Part shown: in pieces, positions 23,640-36,600 of the stretch
Layout of the letters: every line of letters starts with the position of its first letter
Position numbering within the stretch: position 1 is the stretch's first letter
Source of the DNA: Glebionis coronaria
Lineage: Eukaryota; Streptophyta; Magnoliopsida; Asterales; Asteraceae
Direction: 5' to 3'
DNA length: 64,000 nucleotides
Assembly (NCBI GenBank): GCA_025667525.1
Contig: CM046879.1
Location: 386,345,039-386,409,038, forward strand
The notes under the pieces: generated by a model
The model's database searches: none
What the model saw: only the letters and a program-made list of their open reading frames with translations
Told to the model about the DNA's origin: nothing
Program-made: the position numbers and the translations under genes

Positions 23640-26600
23640 TGTAACACTCTCATTTTTCGTATCGGTACAGCGGAAGGGTCTTTCAGAGTGTTACGGGATA
23701 GCACAATAACTCCAATCATAGACAACACATAAAAATGGTTGTACAAGGTTTAGCAAACATTCATTCGATAAAAAGTTTCAAAAGCGTACAACAGGTCCCA
23801 AATTATACAGGTCATTAAGTTTACAAAACACAGATCGAATGAACATTTTTAATATTAAGTGTGGGCCATCAGAGTCGATCTCCATCCGGATTACCTTCAA
23901 GCACCTGAGATAGAAAACATGCAAAAATCATATCAGCGAATGCCGAGTGAATTCATAGAGTTTAATGAAAACCGTTATATAAAAACAATCAATTACAATT
24001 ATTTAAAATCAGAACACAAGTATAATATCGGAAGTAAGTCCTCATATTGCTAGTCAGGCAATATATATCAAGCATACATCTGTAACCGTCCATGAGACCG
24101 TAGTCTCTATATTACCATGATAGGTAATATATTCATCGTTAATAACGTCGTATCATATCGTTTATTTAGATTATATAGATTGAATAGATTATAGGATTAT
24201 TATTAGCCGCATGACATTGTTACCTTACTGTGAAAACAGCGGGCCGCGAACCCGACAAACAATTTGCCCATCTAAGTTAGCGTGTCGTCACAAAAATCAC
24301 GCTATGGAATCTTCTCATACATAAATTCGCTTACCAATCAATGTGGTACGACGGGGATCAACCGTCAAGGCGCGAACTGGGGTGATCGTCCCCAAATAGT
24401 ACTATCAAATGCATAAGCGTCTACCAAAACCCGGTAGTTCACAATTCATGCTAATGGGACTTTAAGTGACATAACCTAACTACTAATAATCCTTTTAGTC
24501 TCGAATATAGGGTCATAGCATCATTCGGGTCCATATCATTTAGCATACAATCGGGACTACTTGTGTTCTATTTTTATAAAAATCTAGCATGTTATCTCCC
24601 TCGCGGGTTTACAAATCATTTTATAAAACATTTAAAAGAGTGCGAGGCTATGAACTCACGTTGTTAATGAAAGGCGGATTATCGGCTACGAGCGTGCTTC
24701 GGTCACGGAAACCTATATAAATAATAATCGGTCTTAGACTCGGTCCAATGACTTTTATCAAAATAACAATATACATATGATGATTTTGTACATATGATGA
24801 TGATCAAGTGGGTTTATACATCCTTGTTTACTCATTTTAGCGTTTACGTCTTGATAACGTCTTACTAGTTAGCTAGTTTTAACTATTTATCCATTTTAAG
24901 TCCATTAAGCCTTGTATAAGTTCTTTAACTTGTTTTTATCCATTTTATACCTATATGATCAGTATATATACTTTTCATGTTGGGGCCCAATGGGTTAAGC
25001 CCAATAAGCTCTTTTTATAAGTTTTTATCTTATTAAGTCCAATTATTAGTCTAATGTGTTTAGTTAGCTCGTAAATGTCCGTAATTCTTATAGTTCGGGT
25101 TTTATCGGTTTTTACTTGTCTTAGTTATATATACATAAGTATATGACTTTTATAAACTTTACATTAGACGGGTTTGGTCGTCTAAGTTTTATTTGGCGAA
25201 AAACGTTAATTTTACGGCGATAGCCGAAAAAGTCGTAAAAATCAAGTTTATAGTTTTTATTACTTATAAATATTATTTTACCACCATTTATATAATTTAC
25301 CCATTTAATTAACCTTTTATACATTTATATAAATAAGTTTTATAAGTTAGTGGATTTATATTTTTACATTTTATACATTATAATGTGAGTGCTTATATAA
25401 TAATAATAAACATTATTTCCAAAAATCAGATTTTTAACTTCATGTTCACCATTTTTAACATATCTAGAGTTCTATAATGACTTAGAAGCTCATTTTTGGA
25501 TGACATGTTCTTCATGATATGTGCTACATATAACTTAGTTATAGCTACTGCCCATTTTGAGTTTAAGTTGCCTTAACAGTCCCTACAAAACTGCTTATTC
25601 AGATTACACCACCTAACTTGTTTTGATCATATCTCACTCATTATTTTGATTCCATTGCATGGCCAACTCTCACATGTGTATAACATCATCTACTTACTGT
25701 AAAAAGATCAAACCATGCAATTTTATCAGTTCATCTTTTAGTTATCTACTGTTTTTATACAGCCAACTAAATAGTCAAGATTTTAGCTTCATTTCTTATA
25801 GTTATCATCATTTTTAAGCATATTTATCAACACTTGATCCCCACACAATATTTTTATCATCATATATACATCATATACATATATAAAATGAAAGAAAATA
25901 CATTTGTTCTTTACAAAATAATAAGAGAAAAATGTAGAGGATGATCTTCTTTACCAATCCAAGTGGATTTCTTGTTTTAGGAAGACAAGAACTTGATGAA
26001 CACAACAAGTATCTCCAAGACCATCAAATATCAAGAACATAGGTTGGAAAATCAGCCCTAGGACACAAGAAAATCACCTCCAAAGATGTTAATATGGCCA
26101 CCAAATGATCAAGGCTTCAAGAGAACACCTTAATAGGACTAGTAAACATGTGGTTTATGGCTAGAAAAGATCAAGGATGGTGTTTGTTGGATTATTTGGG
26201 GACAGCACAAAGGAGAGGGTTGAGAGAGTTTTGGTGTTGAGTTCCATGTGAGAAATGGTGTAAATGAAACAAGTTGCTAGTTTAGCTAGTAAGTGGTAAA
26301 GGTTAGCTTAATGTGTAAGCACATGCTTACACTTGTTGTAAGCTACTTAACTTGATGCCACATTGGTGTTGTGGTGTCAAGTGTAGCCGTCCCATATTTC
26401 TAGTGGGGTGGGACAAAGTGTTTTGTCCCATCTCACTAGTTTACGGGTATTTCTCGATTCTAGTTTTCTCGATTTGCGTGCCCTCGGGTCGTTTTACGAA
26501 AAACGTTTTTATGAATTATGAATCACCGTCACAAAACGAATCCAATAAAAATTGTCTCATCAAAAACGGAGTTCAAAAACGTAAATACGTAATCCTAAGG

Positions 26601-26748
26601 TTTCCGGTTTAGTCGTAAAAGACGCCAAATTATGCACGTAAGCCCAAATTTAAATCCGTAAATTGTGAGTTCGTCAACCAACACAAAAATAAGTTTCAAA
26701 TATTATACGAGAAAATATTTTACTACCTGAAAATGTTAGATTGTCACA
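23640..26748 (-). repeat. solo LTR (3109 bp), Ty3/gypsy-like
   Basis: It begins TGTAACACTC and ends TTGTCACA, flanked by TTTAT duplications at 23635-23639 and 26749-26753. The empty site is visible in the left LTR near 13128. No primer site, polypurine tract or coding region is inside, so it is a solo LTR left by recombination. The TGTAACAC start resembles the Tekay LTRs in minus orientation, but the body is different in sequence. Strand is inferred from that resemblance only. Confidence 0.85.
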
Positions 26749-27635
26749 TTTATAAATTGAACTAAAAGAAAAAGATTAAACTTTAAAAAGATAAAACCTT
26801 TAAAAACACTTAAATGAAAATAAGCTAGACACCAATTAAGCAAAAAGCACAATAAGCTAAGACCATGAATCACACGAAAATGATAATAACAAAAAGATAA
26901 GAACTTTAATCAAATTAAGCATAAAGATGAAAACTTTAAGATTAATCAAACAAGACAATAGATTTTTAAAAACAAGAAGAGAAGAATGAGAATGATTATG
27001 AAAAACTTGATTAAAAATGAAGATTCAACAACAAAATATTAAAACTTACTTGGAATTAAAAGACTTGAAATTAAAGACAATAAAGTAAACTGACAATATG
27101 AAAGTGCATGAAATAAAGTGGAGAGGTAAGTTGTCAATTTAGCTAACACCTCCAAAATGAGAAGGAGGGTTAGTATTTATAGGGAAGGAGATGTTGGTAG
27201 GTGGTTGGAAGCTTCTTTCTTTCTTTCTTTCTTTAGTCTTCATGTCTTTGACAATAAACTCGTCATTCTCGACTTTGTCTCGGGATTTGTCGATGGATAA
27301 GTTGAAATCGTCTTATAATTTCGTCACTTATTAGACTTGAGTTCTTCGACTTCATTAAACTTCCGTATTTAGACTCTTTCTTCGATAAATCTTCAGAATA
27401 TGCCTTCGACTTCCGTTCTTTTTGCACTCTTGATCTTTTGACTTTGTCTTTTGTCTTTTTCTTCGATAAAAGCCCGTGAAAGACCATGTTTTCTTCCCTT
27501 TTCACATTTTGATCCCAAATCAAAATAAAAACACAAACAACACATAATTCCGACATTTACGACATAAACTATACGTTTTGGCTTGGTTATTATTATAATT
27601 AAGTGGTAAAAGGATAAGTGTTTTCACACTTATTA

Positions 27636-29725
27636 AATCCCCTACACTTGACCATTGCAATGCCCTTATGCAATGCATTAGTTACAAAGCAAGTTTGACA
27701 TTTTCCATCATAATCAATCAACCTTGGCCTTTATTAAACACAAGACATTAAGTAAACTAAAGGAGATAGAAAATTGCAAAATATTTAAAGGAAGAAAACA
27801 AGTAAAGAAATCAAAGACATACATTGGGGTTTTGGATGTCATGAATGTTTATCACCCTCAAGTTTCACGTTCCCCACACCAAGCTTATAAACGAGATTTA
27901 TTATAAGTTAGTAAACTAACACGAACTCATGTGGCCCAATTATTCATTTAGACTCCCTTATTCCTAGGTGTATCTCTTATATTTTATGATTGTCTTGAAT
28001 GATTACGAGGATGCATTGTTTGACTTATTTCGATAGTTTATTTAGGCCGAAAATAAAGTGGGACGATTTAATCAATAGTTAGGTAAAGGACAAAATCTTT
28101 TAAAACTGCTTCTCAGGACCTCATAAAGTTCATATCTTGGCATAACTTGCTTCACGATTTGAGACCTTTCTCGGACCAATATTTGGCAGTGACTTCATAA
28201 TTTCGAATGACGTTCTTGAAATAATGGTCTTCTCTTCATAATAGGAATTTCTTCACTTGAACTTTTTGAGAGATTCTTCATACTTGGACCACGACTTCTT
28301 CATTTTTCTCCAATCTTTATTTCAGATTTTGATGTACAAAGATCCGCCTCCTTTTAGGACTTGGATCTATTTATCCTCATACCTTGCTAGGGTCTTTTCG
28401 GATAGACTTCTCCATGATCTTTAGGGGAGTATTTGCTTTTCGTCGTGTGTCTCGATCCTTCATATTGAGTTTTGATAAATGATTCTTCACATCACTTGGC
28501 ATGTTTAGCAAAAAAATGTAGCCCTCATGCCTTGTTAGGGCCTTTTCGGACTCGCCAATCTTTGCATACCGCTTCAATAAGTTATGCCTTGGCTATGAAC
28601 TATAATTTAATACCGAGCAACTTTTAAACGATCTTGGGCTAGAAGCTAAGTAACTTTTGAAATCGTACAACCTTATTTATTGCAATTAAATCTATTAGCA
28701 AGCGATGGGAGAAAAAGCTTATAATTAACTCACATAAATTCATGAAAGAATACCAAACTTATAATTGACTCTATCATCTCTCGTTCTCCACAATTTAAAA
28801 TCTCAAGGAATGAGACTCGTGGATGCTTAGCCTATTAAATCAAAGTTTTGGGTTTTCAAGTCATCTATTGGATCTTGCAAATTCTTAGACTCTTTCAAGT
28901 TTAGAATTCGCATTTTAAAGTTCCCTTGATAAACGACTTTTTAGGATCAATTATAGGAACTTGCGAAAAGTTCTTGTTCTTAACCCGTAAGAGTTAAGAC
29001 TTTCGCGTTTTAAAGTTCCCTATATAAAAGCCTAGCAAAACTTGACTTAAACACGTTAAGGATACTAGCTAGAGTAAACTTGGTTAAGTAAACTCGAGTT
29101 GAGTCAAAAGATTCATGACGTTGAAAAATTAAAACACTTTATTAAAATTTATTCTAGAAAAGAAAGTAAATAACGATGGAAAAGGAAAATACTACTATAC
29201 TACTAGGCCAAAATAGATTAAAAATTTTGAAAAATATCGAAAAATCAAAATTTTCGGTTAAAATGAGGACAAATTAATGGAAAAGCCCACTTACTTCGAT
29301 ATAAGTCCCCCTACACTTGATATAAACATTGTCCTCAATGTTTAAGCATGTGGGAGTAAACTCCCCTACACATAGGACATTGTGCACGTTGTTTAAATCT
29401 TGCTAAGGGAAGGACAACTATAGTGATTTCAATGTGAACATATAAGATATGAAATATTGAATCACGAGAGTTTAGGATAGAACCGAGAAGACGGGTACAT
29501 GGAATCACGGGTCGTCAAAAGTCATCAAGAATGGATATTTGAAAGCTTAAATCCCTGCATATGATATGAAAGAAAACAATAAACACATACTAGGGTCTCC
29601 CCTACACTTATTAGAAAAACGGAATAAAAGGATAGATAATCGGGTTGCCTCCCAAAAAGCGCTTGTTTTTGTCAACCGAGCCACGAGCCTGACTCGGCCC
29701 TGAATTAAATTGTCCATGGGGAAGC
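27636..29725 (-). other. polypurine tract and non-coding 3' part of element C unit 2
   Basis: The polypurine tract AGTGTAGGGGATT (minus strand) abuts the middle LTR at 27635. The remainder is homologous to 14032-16069 and contains the same extra CCCCTACAC words (about 29306, 29363 and 29598). No coding frame is supported. Confidence 0.7.
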
Positions 29726-31488
29726 CTAAAATTTAATACCGGGATCAAAGACCTTATCCTCGTTCCCGAAGGAAAATAATAAAGGAGAGGCATGAGGATA
29801 AGTCTTGAAGGGTAGAAAAGTCCTTTCAACATACGAAAAGTATGTGAAATCATGATCCACGGGAGGTGGGGTGGGTAGAGGAATCAAAATGTCAGGCCCA
29901 AAAGACATATGAGTATCACTGAACGGCAAAGCCGTAAAGGTGTCAGTCAGAGAATGGTCAACGTCACCTCCCGGGTCAAAGCACTCATCCTCATGAATGT
30001 AAATCTCTTCGATTTCTTCATCATAGATAGGCTCGTCGAACCAAGGTTTGTCGTTCCCCTCATTGAGGATTTTAGAAAATCTCTCGAAGAGATCACGATC
30101 AAGTACGAAACCCTCTTTCATATGTGGGGATTGTTGATAAGTTAAATCCTCACGAATGTGGTAAACGTAATTCTCATTAGAGGAGTGTTGATTAGGTAAC
30201 TCCTCGAGAACTGGATGTTTGGTCATGTGAGTTGTTTCGTCATTGTTATAAAAAATAAGACGTTCGAACTCATCAAGTTCGGCCTTGATATTGGAAAAAT
30301 CATCCTTACTCGTAGGTGGAAGTGGAGGTAAAAGAGCTAGCGCTCGGTCAATAATTTCCTCAACCCCGGGATCGAAGACGAAATCATAATACTCATCACT
30401 TGTTGAACTCTTGTTGGGAAAATCAATTATCGCTTGTGGACTTGTGAGTATGTGATCATTGACTAGAGAAGCGACCTCGCCCGTAAGCTCCGCAAAAGTC
30501 GGTACATCACTAAATTCCTCAAATAAGTTGTCGAGACAAAATTCACTAATCTCACTCGATGTATCACAATCCTTAGACGCATTTGGGATATCGATTTGAG
30601 GAGGTGCAATTTCACTAGGACATTGAGCAAGAAGATCATTTCAATAAATAGTAGTCTCATCGTCATCATCATCATAATAGTATGGATGCACAGGAGGAGG
30701 AGTATAAGTCTCGATATTCGATATTTGCTCTTGTCGGCATACCCTTTCCACGATAGCTGGGAGGCGATCTAGAATTTCAGCCAGATTAGTGAGAAGTTAT
30801 GCACTTATTCCAAAAGAAGGTTGATGAACGACGGAGTATTGTGGGGGCTCAAAATTTTGAAAACCAGAATTATAGCACGGATGTGGCTCATAATTCATCG
30901 GTTGAGAAGAATTAGAACACGGATGTGGTTCATAATAATTCATCGGTTGACAATAAGAAGTATCGTGAGGGCCCCCACAATGATTGCAACACGGGTATTG
31001 AGAAAAACACGGTGCGTCTTGTGGATAGCTATTACCATTGTCATAATTGTAACCTGTTTCTTGCTCGTCATGCGACGGGTATCGAATAGGACACACAATA
31101 TGCCAATGAGAATTGCTTCCACAATATATGCGGGGGGGGGGGGGGGGGGGGGGGGGGGTGGGTATTGAGAAAATCCCGGTGCGTCTTGTGGATAGCTATT
31201 ACCATTGTCATAATTGTAACCCGTTTCTTGCTCCTCATGCGACGGGTATCGAATAGGACACACAATATGCGAATAAGAATCGCTTCCACAATATATGCAA
31301 GGGGGGGGAGTGGGTGGATTAGAAGAAAAGGATGAGTTAGTCGAATTGCACGATGGACAAAATCCAAAATGGGAAAATTGTGAATCGGAAACGGTTGGAA
31401 GATCTTTTCCGCACTGCTCGCAATAACACAAATCACCTGATTCGACATCATATAATCATCCCCTACACCTTCTACAATACGAATCCAT
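29726..31488 (-). pseudogene. element C zinc-ribbon/acidic protein, unit 2
   Basis: The uninterrupted copy of the unit 1 gene. The ATG is at 31488, but the early Arg codon is TGA. Successive CxxC pairs follow (CEQC, CPSC, CIYC, CCNHC), with a poly-proline run encoded by C27 on the coding strand (G27 at 31132-31158). Then come Pro/Tyr-rich repeats with PMNYYEPHPC, a short helix, a DDDD acidic run, a stop shared with unit 1, and the C-terminal DECFDPGGD and VFDPGIKF motifs. The whole ancestral product would be about 550-600 residues. No Gag, protease or polymerase motif is seen. I do not know its function; RNA or DNA binding through the CxxC pairs is a guess. Confidence 0.7.
31132..31158. repeat. 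G27 homopolymer in coding region
   Basis: Uninterrupted run of 27 G (C on the coding strand, poly-proline) at the junction of the duplicated block of unit 2. The equivalent in unit 1 is G15. True length is uncertain, because such runs are error-prone in sequencing. Confidence 0.8.
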
Positions 31489-31756
31489 GAAGAATTAAAA
31501 ATAAGAGGGGTTGAGAAAAAGAATTAAACATAATGGAGGATAAAGAGGAATATTTTTGGTGCAAAACTTTGAAAAAGAAATGCTTTTTATGATTTTTTAA
31601 ATGTTTTTGTATTTTTGAAATTTTTTAATTTTTATGGATTTTAGAAAAATTTTGAGCAAGAAAAATAACGTTCAAAAGTGAATGGATCCCAAAAGCCAAC
31701 GCGTCTCTCACAAAAACCGTTAATCTTTATGCAAAGAGCCGGCAGCGGCGCCATTT
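31489..31756 (-). other. leader and primer-binding site of element C unit 2
   Basis: The primer site at 31736-31753 reads TGGCGCCGCTGCCGGCTC on the minus strand, differing from the unit 1 site by one base, with a 3-base gap to the LTR at 31757. It is followed by an AT-rich leader. Confidence 0.75.
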
Positions 31757-33635
31757 TAATAACCCGATTTTACTAGATTAAAAATTCGTTTTCTCGGTGT
31801 CTAATCGAATTGATCTCCGGTTAAATGTGTGACTCAATTGTTTTTTGTTAAGAAAAAGGGAAGTTTGGTTATCTATTTCTACTTAAAAGGTAAAAGCGAA
31901 ACGTAATAAAAATAAACCAAAAACAAATAACTAATAATAAAGGAGGAAAACAAATAACAAAACGTAAATTTAAAACAAAACAATTAATAAAAATAAAACT
32001 AAACGAAGAAATTAACTTTTGACTGAAAAATAAAATTAACTTAATGAAAAAGGAGAAAATAAAACTAAGAGGGAACTTTAAAACTAAACGAGATAAAAGC
32101 TAAAGCGGGCACTAAATAAAAGATAAAACTTAAACTTTAGGAAAAAAATACTAATACTAAAAATTGATGAAAAATTCAACTAAAAATACGTGACTTTCAC
32201 AATATGAAAACTATCATAATATGAAAAACTATCACAATATGAAAACTATCACAATATGAAAACCTATCACAATATGAAAACTATCACAATATGAAAAACT
32301 ATCACAATATGAAAACTATCACAATATGAAAACTATCACAATATGAAAACTATCACAATATGAAAACTATCACAATATGAAAACCTATCAGAATATGGCT
32401 GTCAAAATTTTGGGTAGCATTTCGTCGCAATATACCTTAAATACCGATCGCCATCCACGATGCTAGGGGCAATCGCAATCCTCGATCGGAATAAGGGACT
32501 ATTATAACACTTCGATCGCAAAGTAGAACCCCTAGCGTTATTGCGATCGCAATGAAGCTGTCGGAATGAGGCTGTTACAATGTCAAAACCCTAATGATAT
32601 TGTGATGGAAAGAACCAATATTCGGATGGAGTAAAAATAAGCATAAATATCAAATAAGCACTTTAACAAAAAATTAAACCAAAAGAACAATAAGAAGAAC
32701 AAAATAAGCTATGAATTTAAAAAATTTCAAGATACCAAATAAGCAAAATTTATAAATTGAACTAAAAGAAAAAGATTAAACTTTAAAAAGATAAAAACTT
32801 TAAAAACACTTAAATGAAAATAAGCTTGACACCAATTAAGCAAAAAGCACAATAAGCTAAGACCATGAATCACACGAAAATGATAATAACAAAAAGATAA
32901 GAACTTTAATCAAATTAAGCATAAAGATGAAAACTTTAAGATTAATCAAACAAGACAATAGATTTTTAAAAACAAGAAGAGAAGAATGAGAATGATTATG
33001 AAACACTTGATTAAAAATGAAGATTCAACAACAAAATATTAAAACTTACTTGGAATTAAAAGACTTGAAATTAAAGACAATAAAGTAAATTGACAATATG
33101 AAAGTGCATGAAATAAAGTGGAGAGCTAAGTTGTCAATTTAGCTAACACCTCCAAAATGAGAAGGAGGGTTAGTATTTATAGGGGAAGGAGATGTTGGTA
33201 GGTGGTTGGAAGCTTCCTTCTTTCTTTCTTTCTTTAGTCTTCATGTCTTTGACAATAAACTCGTCATTCTCGACTTTGTCTCGGGTTTGTCGATGGATAA
33301 GTTGAACTCGTCTTATAATTTATTCACTTATTAGACTTGAGTTCTTCGACTTCATTAAACTTCCGTCTTTAGACTTTTTCTTCAATAAATCTTCAGAATA
33401 GGCCTTCGACTTCCGTTCTTTTTGCAATCTTGATCTTTTGACTTTCTCTTTTGTCTTTTTCTTCGATAAAAGCCCGCGAAAGACCGTGTTTTCTTCCCTT
33501 TTCACATTTTGATCCTAAATCACAACAAAAACACAAACCACGCATATTTCTGACATTTACGACAAAAAATATACGTTTTGGCTTGGTTATTATTATAATT
33601 AAGTGGTAAAAGGATAAGTGTTTTCACACTTATTA
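31757..33635 (-). repeat. right (5') LTR of element C
   Basis: 1879-bp LTR with ends TAATAACCC and CACTTATTA. It has the terminal hairpin at 33614-33633, a minisatellite at about 32196-32397, and the palindrome ATTGCGATCGCAAT near 32540. It is followed directly by the right CCCTT duplication. Confidence 0.9.
32196..32397. repeat. 17-18-bp minisatellite in right LTR, about 11 units
   Basis: Same unit family as the arrays at 12546 and 23099. Confidence 0.85.
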
Positions 33636-33640
33636 CCCTT
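33636..33640. other. right target-site duplication CCCTT of element C
   Basis: Pairs with 12100-12104. Copia-A gag sequence resumes immediately after it. Confidence 0.9.
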
Positions 33641-36600
33641 GTTAAATGGTGTGACGGCAATGAGGTTCCTTTTGATTGCACTAGAGGACGGTGCTGAGAC
33701 AATGGCTGCCTTATCCACAAATTTCTTACCTTTTAGGGTACGAAGTGTTTCCTTTAACTCAGTCAAAGCAAGATTTTTATCACAAATTTGTTCCCTCAAA
33801 TCAGATATTTCCACTGACTTTCGATTCAATCGTTCAATCAATGATTGATTTTGTGTAGTGTTAAAAGCACATGCGGGCTTTACTGAATCGAAGAGTTGTG
33901 TATTTTTCTGTTTTAAGTTATCAACTTTGGATAAAATCTTGGAAACTCGATTATCTAGATCAAGTTTAAAATTCTCAGCGGCCTCAAGTATGTTCACACA
34001 ATGAATCTCCTTAGATTTCTCAATGTCTATCGGCAATGATTTAGCAACCTTGTCACTTGGCTGACGCTGTTTTGATTGTAAATTCAATTGAAAATTCTTT
34101 TGAAAATTTGCATCATCGATATTAACACCTTCAAATGACGTTTCAAAGATTTCTTGAATAAATTGTTGCTTGCATTAAAGCGAAATACAATGTGTTTGAA
34201 TCTCTTCAAAACATTTTGAAAGCGAAGAATATGAATCTTGAAGCTTTAAAAATTCAGCGTCAAATTCGTGACAAGTACTATCTACCACATTATCTACAGA
34301 TTCAACATTATGCACAATAGAATCATTATCAACACTTTTATTCACACAGACGGAAACTATATCATGAGACATCACTTGCTTCAGAAGCTGATCATTTTGG
34401 CGTGAAACTCGTTCTATTTCAAGTAAACTGTTTTCATAAGCATCATCCATTTCATTGAAAACACGTCTAACTTCTTCTATTTCCAAAAGCAAATCTTGAT
34501 CAATATTGCTAAGACAAGTTTTAACATTGTTTACAAATGGAACAATTTCTTCTCGAAATGCAGCTCTTGTGTGCTATAAATTCCATTCACCTTCCGTTAT
34601 GGCCGAAGCCGTCGTACGTTCCACAATGACCTTGTCAAAATCGGCTAAGTGTTGGTGCACCGTATTTAAGCGAACGAACACCTTACTTACCGGTGGAAGT
34701 AACTTAGTTAAATCTGTTTTGACAAGTGTATGAGACGTACTAGGAAGGTTTTCTATTGACAAACTTTGGGGCACAAAAGCTGATAATTGAGTTAATTCCT
34801 TTTGTATGCGAATGCGAGTCTTTATAGAAAATTGATCTTTATTATGCTTATCATAATCAAGCTTATGGAATTTTGAAAGCATTTTAGATTGAGTTTCTTC
34901 CGCAAGTGATTGTGTCTCCTAAGTACTACGAACATAAGGTGCTTCTTTCGATTTTCCAATTAGGGTCACATCATAAAGACAAGGAATATATTCCTGAGCT
35001 TGTTATGCATAACCAGGATTAGGTGGTAAAACTTGAAGATGCTTAAGTTCGAGTTCTTTAAATGTTTTAGTTAAAAGATGAACCTTTTCTGTGGAAGCGT
35101 ATTGTTTTAAAAGCTGTTGTTCTTTGAATTTAAGAAGTTTGGTAGTATTAATTTCCTATTCAAACTTTTTAGACTCGAGAGTTTCGAAAATCCATTTTAA
35201 GTTTCTTAAAATCATTGACAACCTACTCTTTTACTAATTCATTGGAAAGATTAGCTTTTAATGATTCTATTTCTTTTAAGTGTTCAATCTTTTCGAAACG
35301 AAATTGGTCAAATTTAGAACACATTATTTTCTCTGCATGAGGGACCATTTCAAAAGTTTTGACCTTTTCCTTATACAGCGCAAGCTCAGCGGTTAGGTTG
35401 GCATTCATATCTATGGTTTGTCGAACAACCACATTCATGTTATCAGTAATATGTTTAGGAACCATTACCAAATCACGTTGATTATACGATTCGATATCCG
35501 TCATACCATTTGGTTGAGGTTCACTCAAATGTGTTGTATTGGATACCACATCATTTGAGTTACTAGTTCCCGAATGCTGTTCGAGGTTGTCATTTTCATG
35601 CTCAACATGATGTGGATTATCATGAACATTATTAGATGTGGTTGGTATCTCACTAACGACATCAGAACCATAGTGAGAGAGATTATCAATGAGTGCAGCT
35701 TAGGCTGAGTGAATGTCATCACAATCCGTATCATATGCATCAAGATCATCTGCTTGATAAGCTGCATTAGAAGTGGAAACGACTGCAATGCCTTCATTGT
35801 CTGCTGCCCTTGGGTCTGCAAGAAATTCTAACTCTTTTGAATCCAAAATCTTTTCCTTAGACTGAGCATCGACCAAATACATCTTCTCACGAAACCACGT
35901 TGCATCCTGTTTCCTTTTTGGCTGAGTGCATTCCCTAGCCATATGACCTTGTCCTCTACAATTGTAGCAAGTCACAACCTTTTGTGGACCAACAGTGCTT
36001 CCATTTCCATTAGCTTGAGAATTTCAAGCTTGAGCATTCCCAGTCCTTGTAGTGGGTCCATATGAATTTTTCCTTCCCTGAATAACTTGCACCGTCATTT
36101 GACCATCTTGAACAGTGGCTTGTTGTCGAGGATTTGAAGAGGTGCGGAGCTGATTGTTCGTTCTTGGAAAACCTCTAGTAGAAACAAGTTTTGACAAGTA
36201 GGCAGTTAGATGGTTTAGGACATCAGTAGGCGTATCATTTGGAGTAAAGACCGGTGGTTGAATTGGTGGAAGTTCATTAGAGTAGAAGGCTTGTGATTGT
36301 GGTGCTTCAATTGGAAAATATCCTTGGTGAGGACTATAGCCCATAGGAGAAGTGTTAGCTTGCGAGGGTGATGCCTGATGTGCTGGTAGTTGTGGATAAG
36401 GCTGTTGAAGAACACTTTGTTGATATGCTTGCTGTGGCATCATTAGTGGTTGATAAGATGGTTGCTGTGGTTGCTGATATGTGTGTTGTGGTGGCTGCTG
36501 CAAGTATGATTGTTGTTGATAAGTGTAAGCCATGTTTTGTTGGGGGGGCATTTGTTGAGAAGCATACATGGCAAGTGGATCACGAACTTGTGATGTAGAC

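Larger units (their letters stand above)
22659..27635 (-). repeat. middle LTR of element C, interrupted by a solo LTR
   Basis: Starts TAATAACCC and ends CACTTATTA. Without the insertion at 23640-26748 and one TTTAT duplicate it is about 1.86 kb. It serves as 3' LTR of unit 2 and 5' LTR of unit 1. It has its own minisatellite at about 23099-23283 and the terminal hairpin at 27614-27633. Confidence 0.9.
12105..33635 (-). mobile_element. element C: tandem non-autonomous LTR retrotransposon, five-part
   Basis: Order: LTR (12105-14017), internal 1 (14018-22658), LTR (22659-27635), internal 2 (27636-31756), LTR (31757-33635), flanked by one CCCTT duplication. Orientation is minus, because the primer-binding site lies left of each right-hand LTR and a polypurine tract lies right of each left-hand LTR. 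Removing a Helitron from internal 1 and a solo LTR from the middle LTR leaves two near-equal units of about 4.1 kb internal plus 1.9 kb LTR. No protease, RT, RNase H or integrase is present, so it must use enzymes in trans. LTR ends are TAATAA...TTATTA rather than TG...CA. Confidence 0.9.

Noticed and set aside
26352..26612. 86-codon open frame inside the solo LTR
   Set aside because: Chance open frame within an LTR, with no motif.
12105..33635. Two independent insertions of element C side by side
   Set aside because: Independent insertions would leave their own TSDs and four LTRs. Only three LTRs and one outer duplication exist.
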